Of a stretch of 18,665 bases of DNA, positions 1-10,800 are shown in pieces. The first letter of the stretch is position 1. The number at the start of each line of letters is the position of its first letter. The stretch lies in NCBI GenBank assembly GCA_027604665.1, contig JADGIZ010000234.1, forward strand, positions 1 through 18,665, read 5' to 3'. The position numbers and the translations under genes are program-made. Origin of the DNA: Polyrhizophydium stewartii. Taxonomy: Eukaryota > Chytridiomycota > Chytridiomycetes > Rhizophydiales. The notes below the pieces were generated by a model, which was not told the origin of the DNA, did not search any database, and worked only from the letters and a program-made list of their open reading frames with translations.

Positions 1-1876
1 AGGTGTCGCCATTGCACCGTAACCAGAGTTGCGCCCCCCCCCCGCCCACCGTGCTGTCCAGCGTGCACTGGCGCTTGAGCATGTGCCCGCTCCAGAGATC
101 CAGGCCTTCGGGCGGAATGTCCCGCCGGGCAATCACCAGCTGCGCGAGACAGAGCTCCTTGGCGGCGAGCATCACCTCGTCCCATGCTGCGTGCGGCTCA
201 AAGGCACAAACAACCGAGGGCTTCCATGCCACAGCGCCGTGAGCCGGCCCATCTGCAGTTCCAAGTCATTTTCTTGGAGCTGCAGCTGCCGCCATGTCGC
301 CGCCGGCACTTACCCACTCGAACCAGAAGAGGCCGCGGCACGCCGTGATCGCGCACAGAGTCGAGAAGCTCCAGCACACCTGTTGTTGTGACGGCGGATG
401 TCGTGACAACCACGCGAGGGCACGGCTGCTTTGCGAGTGACTCGACGTCCGCATGCAGCAGCAGCCTCGCCTTGGCCTCGAGAACAGACAGCCCCAGCGG
501 CTCGGATGCAGTCGCAAGTGAAGCCTGAAGAGCATCACTCATCCTGCCAACAGCGCGCGTTAGAGATGGCCCCAGAACAGGTGAGTCGTGGGATGCGCGA
601 GACACACCACTCTCCCTGAATGCGCGCGTGCTGAAAGGCCTCCTTGGCGGCGCTCGATACAACATGGACCGAGACTTGATCCAGGGCATTGGACATGAGC
701 AACCGGAAGAGCAAGTTGACAAGCTCGAATACGTAGCCGCCCATCTCGCTCGCAAACACAACGGCGCCATTGGCTCGCAGAGTCTTGTCTGCCCAGGCTG
801 TCAGAAAGCTTGCCTGGCGCCAGGAACCCGCGCTTGGACTCACGGGCATGCTGCCACGCGTCGGCCAGCGACTTGTGGAGCTGCGAGGGGCACGCACGCT
901 TCTCGATGCGCGAGCTCGACACCACGACCGTCATCTCGTCAAAGCCGGCAAGATCTGCTCGCTTCGGGAGCCCATTCGAAAGACAAACATCTCCCAGAAA
1001 CCCAATCTGGACCGCGATATGTCAGTTTTCCCGCGAAGCGAGAGACTTGTGCTCGACACCAGTGCCTCTGTATGCACAGACCTTGAGGTTGCCAACTTGA
1101 ATTCGCCATGCGCTGGCGCCGAGCACACCGCCGGCGCTGTGCGCCTGCACCGAAATGCGTCCAAAGCTCTGCAATTCAATGATCCAGCCGAGCGTTCGGC
1201 GCAAGAGCCATCAGCAGCACGCATCCCTCACGGCGTGCACAGCGCCGGCACGCACCTTGACCTCTCCAAAGCGCACGCACACAACCGATTCGAATGCACT
1301 CTCGACATCGGCCTCTGTGTATGCCGCCAGGCTCGGCATGGCTGCCCCGCTGCCCAGATGCACTGCACTCGCGATCCTGAGCCCTTCCATCATCCAGAGC
1401 CTGAGGCCGTCGTCAGAAGGCACGCGGACAGGTTCCCTTGGGCGGCAGGCGTCGTCTCGACTCACCTCCCAAACGAAGCCGTCGGTTCGCTGCACACCAC
1501 CTGTCCCCGGAACGCCGTGCGCCTGGCCACAAGGGGCAGGGCGCCCATGTCCTTGAAGGTAGGCACCAGAATGACATCGATGGACGACCAAGGCAGCGCG
1601 CGGAGCTCCCGAGGCATGCCCTTGCAGTCCGTTGGGAGCCCGCACCCGACCAACACCGACTCGTGTCCGGTCTCGAGGAGGATCCACTCGGTGCCGCCGC
1701 TTCCAAGCCGCTGCTGCTCCGCGAGCCCATGTACGGGCCGCGGCCGCGGGTGCTGGTCAGCGGCGATGTCGCCGGCTGGCTGGACGAACCCGCACGGCGG
1801 CCGACCGCCAGCAGCTCCACCGCGTCCCACCAGGATCATGTGGAAAGGGCGAAAACCGGATCTGCGAGCCTGGCAT
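1..1876 (-). CDS. INTS9: Integrator complex subunit 9 homologue (INTS9), 3' end beyond window
   Basis: INTS9 is the inactive partner of the INTS11 endonuclease in the nuclear Integrator, which processes snRNA 3' ends and cleaves nascent RNA. About 480 residues of roughly 600-700 lie here. Seen: SSIDVILVPTFKDMGALPL, where the active HxHxDH motif is replaced; CSEPTASFGRLWMMEGL, like human ATEPTVQIGRLLMEEL; YTEADVESAFESV; HSAGGVLGASAWRI, like LSSGYALGSSNWII; and a beta-CASP part with NGAVVFASEMGGYVFEL, GEWMSDALQ and PCPRVVVTTSA. CPSF100 was considered. Its NHKxExHL block is absent, and the SEPT..GR block favours INTS9. The start is either ATG 1876, which needs an early intron, or ATG 1839, read unspliced. 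The gene follows TOR almost without a gap. Confidence 0.75.
1..1876 (-). other. INTS9: INTS9 exon-intron structure (partial)
   Basis: Exons after the unresolved N-terminus: (1839 or spliced from 1876)-1466, 1400-1256, 1168-1082, 1006-844, 797-608, 543-314, 252 to the window edge. Introns are 46-87 nt, all GT-AG, several with CTGAC or CTAAC before the acceptor. Possible first introns from the 1876 ATG include donor CCTG|gtggga with acceptor ccagccag|CC. The last exon stays open to base 1, but a possible donor (ACG|gtgggc at 49-48) could end it at 50. Confidence 0.65.
34..43. repeat. C10/G10 homopolymer in the last INTS9 exon
   Basis: Ten consecutive C on the plus strand (G10 in the coding sense) encode a short Gly run if exonic. 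It lies just inside a possible splice donor. Its length may be wrong in the assembly, and a one-base error would shift the INTS9 frame. Confidence 0.8.
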
Positions 1877-1882
1877 GGTTTA
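1877..1882 (-). other. 6-nt gap between the TOR stop and a candidate INTS9 start codon
   Basis: The junction reads TAG-taaacc-ATG. The ATG at 1876-1874 has A at -3 and opens MPGSQIRFSPFP, which resembles the first strand of CPSF100/INTS9-type proteins (for example IKFTPL). If this start is right, the INTS9 leader and promoter must lie inside the TOR coding region. Confidence 0.45.
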
Positions 1883-4800
1883 CTACCACGTTGCACACCA
1901 GCCCGCGTAGCACTGCGACAGGTTCTCAAACGACGTCGCCTGCAGAATCAGCTTCTGCACTTGCAGCGGCACGTCCAGTGTGACTGTCGACTTGAAATCG
2001 CGGCCCGTCAGCTTGTTGGATATCCTGCTGATCACGTTGAGCGCCCGCACGTTCATGCCCTCGGGCTTGTTATCTGCGTCATCCTCAGTGTCTGCACGCA
2101 AAACGGTGCCGCGTCAGAAGCACGCCGTAACGACAGAGGTGGAGACGCCTCGGGCCTCCGCGTCGCACCTGCGATAAGGTCGTTTTCGTTGCGCTGCAGC
2201 TTGCGACTGCCCGGCGCGTTCACGCTGCTGCGATCGCCATCAAGCATATCTGCAGCCCGTGTCAGCTCAGAAAGCAGCGCTGTTTGCTCAAAGCTACTTG
2301 ACTCACCGTTCTCCATCTTGTGCTGGCGGCCCGGCTTTGCCTCGCCAGCTGCAAGGCGGACCGCAATCATTAGCGCGACTCGAGACTTCATAACGCATGC
2401 ATCCAAACCGGAGCTCACCTTGCTTGGGGCTTGCGTGCGTCATCAAGCGCCAATTGATAAGGGGATCATACACAAACGCCTCAAGCACGGCCATCAAGCT
2501 GTCCTTGTTGTCGCGCAGGACCCGCATGACGTTCTCGCAGGTGATGCGGAAGTTGCCCTCGATACCGCTGACCTGCACGTCCGAGTCAGCCCCGTGACCG
2601 AACACGCAGCGCGTTGCTTGCGACACAGTCCGCTTGCCTCCATTGCGTGGATGAGCATCCGCGTCAGGCGGAACGGGATCTTTTCGGGGAACTTGTCTCT
2701 GTGCATTGCAACCTGCGGCCAGAAAGGGCACATCAGCCCCGGATACTGGCATGTCCACAACAGACCAAGTGCGGCGCACCTCAAAACAGTCGCCAAAGTC
2801 AATATGAATGACTTTGCCCGTGAAGCGGTCAAGCATCAGATTTGATGGGTGTCGGTCGCCGAGCCCGAGCACGTAGCCGACCATCGACATGACCGCCAGC
2901 GAGCGCGTGTAGGTCGTCCGGCGATCGAGCCACACCTGCATGGGATCCCGGCCAGAGTCAGCCGCCGTGATCACGGCAGGCAGATGCCTTCATCCGCTCA
3001 AACCTCGGAGTTCTTGGACTTGAGCCACAAAACCTTGTACAGGTCCTGTCCTGTTGTGTTCTCGAGCGCATACTCGAAAACTTCGACCTTTTGCAGCAGT
3101 GTCAGGTTGTCGTAGTCCGGCGCCATCTGTAGCATCAACCGCTGCTCGATATTGAGCAGAATCTTGCGGCTCTCGCGGTAGTCACGAATGAGCGTATGCA
3201 GCGTATCACTGTGTGCGACCCAGCCAATCAACCCCGAGTTTGGCGACAATGGAATGACCGGATAGCGGAGGATACTCAGGTGGCGCTTGAATGTTTCTGG
3301 GTCTGTCGCCAGCAGCGTGTTGACAAGGCCAAACAGCTGCATGACACGCTCGTCCTGTCGCAAATCCTCACGGCCTGCGTTGTGCGCAGAGATGCATCAG
3401 AGAGCCGCGCCGACAATCAGTCCCACATGGAAGCATATAGATACCCTTGAGAAGGAAATGATGCTCCTTGCCGTCGCTGCCACGGCAGCTCAGCCGACGC
3501 GGGCGTTGCTTGGACGACAAAATCGTCAGGGTCGGCAGGAATGAAGCAATTCGCACAATGGGCTCGCCGCTCTTGTAGGATCCCGGCACAGCCAAGTCGA
3601 GATCCCTGGCCTCGAGAAGCCGTGGCGAGACGTACTGCATTTCCAGAGCTGTGAGCTGCGGGAGAAGCTTGGTGATCTTGCGGAACACTTGGTAGTATAG
3701 GTCCCACGCTTGGTTGATGTCATCCGAGTTGAGTGTGCGCCTGTACTTCTTGCACCATTCGTATGCCTCGGCGAGATCACGCCCAAAGGCTTGCATAAAT
3801 GCAACCTCGCGCACCGTCTCAGGCCCCTGCAAACGCATGCAAGGACCGCCGTCGACGTCAACACAGGCCGTTGCGGATTTGAAAGATATCTCCCAGCAGA
3901 CCCACCCGCTCAAACATCTGGTGCAGTGGCTCCAGAGTATCAAGCATTCCGTCGATGTTCTGCTCGGCAAAGTATTGGCGAGAGGCGTCTTCGAGGCCTT
4001 CGTGCCACATCTCGTGCCACAGAATTGCGACACGGATGAGCTCGTGGCTGACAAGCAGCGCCTGGTCGACCAGCGTGGCGCTGTGAAGGCGAATTTTGTC
4101 CAGGATGGCCAGGGCAGACTTTTGGCGCGCGTCGCTCTGCGACTTGGAAGCGACCGTCAGCGAGTAAACCAGAGCTTGCGGGTGCTCCTTGCCGATCTCG
4201 GACAGCAGCTGGTGGATCAGGCGCCGCACATGCGCGTTCGGGGCGTGGATGCGTGCAATGAGCTGCGGGATGACATCAAGCCAAGTGTCGATGGTGACGG
4301 TGCCAAAGCCCTCGCCGATGGCGACGTTAACGTCATGCTGGTAACCGTACTTGAACCACAGCGTCAAGAGGCGCAGCGCATCCTGAAGCGAGTTGGCTTT
4401 GGACAGCGCGATGGAGCGGAAGAAGCCTGCACGCGCACTCGCTCGTCAGCAAACGTAACTGGTTTGCCGAGGCCCGACAACTTGCCTCGCACAGACGGCA
4501 CTGCATGGGCCACAAGCAGATGGCGCGGGATTTCCTCGTGCATCTTCTCATAATACCCAAGGACCTCAAAGTTTGCGAACGCCCACGCGTGCCATGCCTT
4601 GTACCAGTCCCGATCGCACTGCGTCGCCGCAAGGTACGAGCGTAGAATCTCCGGAATAATGCTCTGCGACGCGGGTGAGCGGAGCATGCTCATCAGCCCA
4701 CACTACACATCGCGCAAGGTGGCCACAGGGTCAAATACCTCGTTGAGCTCATCGTGCAGCGCGATGCGCCAGTCGCCCAGACGTAGATAGCACCGCGCGA

Positions 4801-7800
4801 GCAGTGAGTGCAATCCGGATCTCTCTGAATCGCTGTCTGGAGCCTGATCGATCGTGGCGCCGCCCTGGCCAACTCCTACGATGCTGCTCTTATGAGAAAG
4901 CATGTTTGCAAGCTCCTTCATCTGCTCGTAGGCATGCTCTCGCGAGCCCGCGGCCCAAAGATGCTTAAGGCAGGCATACACCACTCGCGGCGGGTTCTTG
5001 TCCAGCGACTGCACATTCCGCGCGCTCTGAGGTAAGCGCCGAGCCCACCAAGAGCGGCATGGTAAATCGGCCGATACGCACCAGCCCGCTGAGATCCTTG
5101 GACTGCTCCGTCAGGAGCGTCGAGAGCGCCTTTTGTGAAAGATTCATGCGGCCGCTTTTGCGGCACAAGTTTGCAAACTTGATCCAGATGTCGACGTCTT
5201 CCTTGGGAGCGACAACCAAGGCACGCACCCGCAGAATGCGCTGCCAAACGTCGACGTTGCGCTGGCAGCCCTTGATTCTGACAGTTGGCCACGCTCAGTA
5301 TCAGCATGGAAGCTGCTACTGATCAACGGCCAGTCCGACGCACCGTGACATCCAAGTTCGGCGAATAAACGCTTGGACATCCGGCTGGTCGTACGCCTGC
5401 TTGTACTGGATGATTTCCTCGAGCTCGGCCAATGTCTGGATGCGCACGACCGTGCTGCGAGGTGCGATGCGTCAGCTCACAGCCGTACAAGGCGATGCTC
5501 TCGAGAGCGGCGCACTTGTATGCGCGGCTGTAGCTCTCGCCAACAATCGCGGTGAGTTCTGCGTCAAGTAAGTCGCGCGTCTTTTCAATGTACCCGAGCG
5601 CCTGGGGATACAGATTGCGGTGCAGCGCGAGAATGGCCCGGAAGAAGGCACTGTCGGGCGACTCCTGTTTCATCATCGCAATGTACTCATCCATAGCGTC
5701 CCATTGACCCAGGCCCCACGCCGCTGCAGCCGCGAGCGACGCCATGGCCTTCTTGACATCCGTGCGCGCATCAGGCCAGCGCTCTTGCGCGAGCGTCGCG
5801 AGCGACTCCCACTCGCCGAGGTTGTGCAGACAGCGCATGCGGCCGAGCAGCGCTTCAACCGAGCCAGGGTCTTCGGCCTGCTTGCGTTCGTACGCAGCCA
5901 GACCCTCCTCAAAGAAGTTGAGTTTCTCGTACCACGATTCCTTGAGCTCGACATTGTGGTTCTGCTGCGCGTACGTGAGGATGCCGATGGCCGAGTCGGG
6001 CTGCTGAAGCTGGTTGTTGATGCTGATGAGTGTCTCGATTGTGTTAGTAAGGGGCTCAGAGATGAATTCAAGCTCCTTGTAGTGCAGCGCCTTGGCGTAG
6101 GCGTGGCACTTGGCCGCATACAAGCCCAGCGTGCGGATATCGATCGGAAGCGCCTTGTCGTCGTGCTCCATAAACTCGGCGAGGTTCAGCAGCGTCTGCA
6201 GCGTGTCGGGCGGGATGTTGGGCGACGTGAGGGCCGTCTCGAGCGACTTGACGAGCTCGTCCTGGAACTGGTCGTACAGCTCGCCCCAGCATGACACAAA
6301 CGCAGGGTTGAACAGCTCGCGCGCGAGAACAGGGTACGAGCTCGCGAGATTTGCACAAGCGCGCAGGGCATGTGACGGCGACTCTTTGAGCAGCTCGACG
6401 CTGAAACGACGGATCCATTCGTTCCAATCGTCTTTGGTCGACCGCTGGGAGACTTCCCATGCCTTGCGAAGCTGCTGCTGGTTGACCGGCAGCTTCTTGG
6501 TGGACACCTCGACCTGGGTGTCGGGAGCGGTGACTTCGCCAAGGCTGTCCACCGCGCAAAGATGTTTTGTCGTGTTAACAAGATCGAGCTAGAAAATGGT
6601 GTTCGCGGCGCGCCAACTCACGCTTCTTCGACGCTTGGGCTGTCGTCCTCTGGCAAGGCCTCGTGGCTGAGGAGGCGCGATATAAGCAGAGAGTACTTTG
6701 GATGCTGGATATGATTGCGGGCCATGATCTTGTTGATCATTGGGATGAAGATCAAGAAGTCGTCGCCCATCTGACGCGCTATGCCGCACAATGCATCAAC
6801 CGCGAGGGGACAGAGCTCGGGCAACTGCAAGTTGAGAGTTCGGACGAGCGGGTGAATGAGCCGCGACGCTTGCTCGAGAAGAGCCAACTTTCGGGCGAGT
6901 TGCACGACGAGCACCAGCGCCTGCTTGCGGAGTACAATCGGATTCTCGGCTCGCTCGATCACGCGCACGATTGCTGGCGCAATCAAATGAAGATACTCCT
7001 CCAGACTCGTGCCAAAAAGCGACAGCGCCTTGAGCAGACGCAGAGAAATCGTCCGCTTCTCGCTCGTGTCGGTCTCGAGGATCTGAAGCAGCTGCGGCAG
7101 CAGCGTTGGCAGATGAACCTTGAACTCTCCCTCGAGGGCAACGGCGGTTTGCTCAATCAGCAGCAACGCTGCGTTTTGAACATTGGCCGAAACGTTCCAG
7201 TGCTCTTGGATAAGGCCGATGAAATCGGCGACGTATGAGCGCAGGTGAACCTTGACGATCGAAACAAGAACGCCGAGTTGCTGGAAGTAGAGCTCGAGCA
7301 TGCCTGTTGGGCATGTTCGCATCATGCTGAGGAGCGGGGGCATGATCTGCAAAGGCGCGGTCAGGCGCATGACATCAGCTGCCGACCGGAAAGGCAGATT
7401 CCTGCTGCCAGCCACATTGCGCCGGCAAGTCACCTGGGGCAGAAGCGATACGCATTTGAGGCTTTGTGTTTTGAAAATGTACATCACGGCGTTGACGACG
7501 GCTGTGTGGTGGATGCTCAGCGACGGATCGCGGAGAATCTTCATGAGGGCCGTCGTCACAATAACCGGGTAGTACTCTTCCGCGGATGGACTGATGTTCA
7601 TCGACAGCGCCTGCTCCGCCGCAGCACCAGGTGTGGCATCCGTGCTGCGGGATGCAATCTGCGACAGCGTGGAGGGTGAGTATCCCTCGTCTCGAGTCGC
7701 AAGCCAGACATGCGCACACCTTGTGGCGATACGGATCAAGAGCCCCAAGAACACCAAGCACCTTGACGGCCTCGCGCCGGATCATGGCGCTCTGCTCTGT

Positions 7801-10800
7801 CTTGAGGATCGTAATGAGGATGTCGAGAAGAGCAGGGTATCTGGTGTAAGGTTCGACAACCCAGCCCGTCCTGGCGGAGATGCGCGAAAGCGAGCGCAAG
7901 GCAGCCTCGCGCTTGCTGGTTGAGCCTTGGTCGAGCAGCGTCTCGAGAATAACCGACATGAGCTCATCAAGGTGCGGGTTGAACTCCTGGCAGCCCAGAT
8001 GCGCAAGCTCGCCGATAGCTGCGAGCGCCTTGGACGACACCCCAGGGCTTGGATCGCGCGTCTTTGGCAGGAGTACCTTGAGCACCGATTGGACGTATGG
8101 CTCAACAAGCCGCTGCGTCGACGAAATCAGCTGCCCAAGCAGGCACGCACTCTCCTCCTTTTGCCGGCTGCGTGCAGCACCGCGGATCAGTACGCGTGCC
8201 TTTTGGGAGCGAGTGGGGCAAAAACGCACCTCACGGCCGCGTACTCCAGCTCCGTCAGTAGCTTGATGAGAAGCTTGCGAAGCGCAGGCATCACAAACGA
8301 GGGATTGTGTGCCGCAAGCCGACCCATGATCTCCATGGCGGTAAGGCGAATCGGAAAGGCTTCGTCGTTGAGTGCTATCAGAAGCGACTTTGCGTTTTCG
8401 GATCTGGACAAAAGATGGTCAATGCTCTCGTCAAACGACACGAGCACGGCGTGGCGGATGATTGGTTCTGCGTTCCTTATCAGCCCATGCAGTCGAGGGC
8501 CAAGCAATCTCAAGGATCCAGCCCACGCCGCCTCGATTGCATCTCTTACCGGGATCTGTGATTGCCACCGAAAGCAATCGCCCTAGCAGATTGTCAATGA
8601 AGGTGTTTCCTGCCGTTAAAGGCTGGGATAATCATGCCATCGCCGTGTCAGAGTATGACACTGTTGGCTTTTGACCGACGATCAGATAACCGCGTACCCG
8701 ATAGCGTTGCGGATGATTGGAGAGGATCTGCGAGCATGCGATCGCTGCCGCCTTGCGCATATCGATGTTTTCGTCCTCAAGATAGAGATCCGCGCACTCC
8801 ATGACAATTTCGTGCATGTGCTCGTCTAGTCAAACCACAGTTTCGCTGGGTCAGGAGACAGCCTCGGTGTGGTGCCATCAAGGGGCTCGCGCTTACAGTC
8901 AAAGTTGAAGTTGCCGAGGGTTGTCAAGGCCAGGATAACCGCCTCGGTGTCGCGTGTTTCTGTTGGCTAGCCGCGCATGCAAAGTATGAGCCAACGCCAT
9001 CACAAGATTCCGTGTTAATACCACCTTACCTGAGCGTCGCGCGTCAGTAGCGATGCAACAGGAACAACCGATCGCGCTTGTACAGACGGGATGACGTATG
9101 TGCGACTGCAAAGCACCATCGAAAGAGCGTTCAACAGACGCTCTGGAGCACATGCGCGCATTTGCTGTCAGCGCTTCTGAAAGGGCCAAAGAACACAGAG
9201 TGCACCTCTTACCCCGGATTGTCGCAAGGAGCGGCGGAATGTGCAGTGACAAATCGACCAGTGCCTGGCGCAGGGGTTCTGTGAGGCCGCAGGCAAACAT
9301 ACAGTCGAGCAACTCGTGCATGTGTTTTGTGAGGGCCGGCCCGACTGCAGCCGCCAGCATGCCAATACACTGGAATGGAGAGCTGTCCACTTGGGATCGG
9401 CTCTTGCTGCTGGCGTGCGTCAGCACGAGTGCGACTGTGGTCAGCATTTCCAAGGGTGAGCGGAAGACGCCCGACTCGCATACGCACAATTTGATTGCAA
9501 GAGCCTCTTTGATGCACAAAAGAATGGCATCCAGGTATTGCGCAATGCTGCGGCCCACCGCCATCGCTACTTTGCCGACGGCGGTAAAGGCTGCAGCAGC
9601 GAGGGTAAGACCAGAGGCACGTGCGTTACAATATTGCACCTATAACCACTGACCGATCGAGCGCTCTTTCTCTTTTTTGAGCTGCGCAAGAAGATAGCTC
9701 ATCGCGCCCGCCAGGTAGCTCGCGACAAACTGGTCGGGGTCGAACTGCGCCAGGCTTGAAATGACGGACATGACAGTGCGGCGAATCAAAACCTCGCGAT
9801 GGTCCTTGAACTTCATGACCACCTCGCAGACCTCGCTGTATCTGCTGCCGTCCATGAACTAGGTAGGATCGCCGCTTGATCAGTAAAGCAGATATGGCGA
9901 CACAGGGGGCAAACCGCGCGGCTCCCACTTTGGATGTGCGAGTCAGGATCTCCCGAACAGCCAAGAGCGAGCCGTGGATTGCGTCGATCGAGGTCATTTT
10001 GAATCCCTTTTGCGTCTCCTCAAAGATTTTGCGATACCACTGGCGCTTGAGCTGGTTCTCGCGTGCTTGCACCAACGCCAGACACTCGCTCAAAGCGTCG
10101 GCCGCAGACTCGCGAATGCTGACCTGCCAGTTGAATCCGTCAGCAGCGCCAGCTTTTGTGCACGTGCTTGCAGTAGGTGCGTCAACAAACTTTTGGGTCG
10201 CGCAGCCCGACCCAGACCAGGTCGAGAATCTGGGGAACAAACGAGTATATGATGGTGGGTGCATTGGAAACAAGCTCGCGAAGTATAAGGACAGATGCGT
10301 ATCGACGGGCTTCGTTTCGGTCTCCTGCGAGGCGAGGTCGCGTGAGCATATTTGGCGACTATATGACAATGGCATCGGGCAGCACCGACCCTGAAGCCAT
10401 TCAAATGCCCGCTTGACTTCGGTCTCAACAAAGTCAGTTGACAGCGCACCAATAGGGCTTGCAAGGCGCCCTAGAGTCGATGGATCAGCAATTGCGCATG
10501 TGCTGGCTGGACAAGGGAGGTGCGCGCACCAAGGGCCTTGACGGCGAGCACCGTGATCTGCGGATCTGTACCCGGCAGCACGTTGCGCAGGTAGTTTGCA
10601 AACCGGGTGACCTTTGATGTGTTCTCCTCTCCGCTCTCAAGATCGATTAGACGGTCGATGGAAACGATGCCGCCGAGCTTGTCTGTGTTCTCTGGGCTGG
10701 TGAGCATCTCGAAGATGCGCTTGTAAAGTTCGTTGCTGAACTTGGTGAAGCTCTCGCCGGACAGTTCGCGAGCCGCTGCCGCAACCTTGCAAGACGGTTT

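Noticed and set aside
1..1876. CPSF100 (Cft2) identity for the gene after TOR
   Set aside because: The CPSF100 block NHKxExHL and its longer loop are missing, while the SEPT..GR and SAGGVLGASAW blocks match INTS9. Some residues, such as EWMS, do look CPSF100-like, so a tree is still needed.
770..2845. 691-codon open frame on the plus strand
   Set aside because: It lies antisense to TOR kinase/FATC exons and INTS9, has no recognisable domain, and has the Arg/His/Cys-rich composition of a GC-rich shadow frame.
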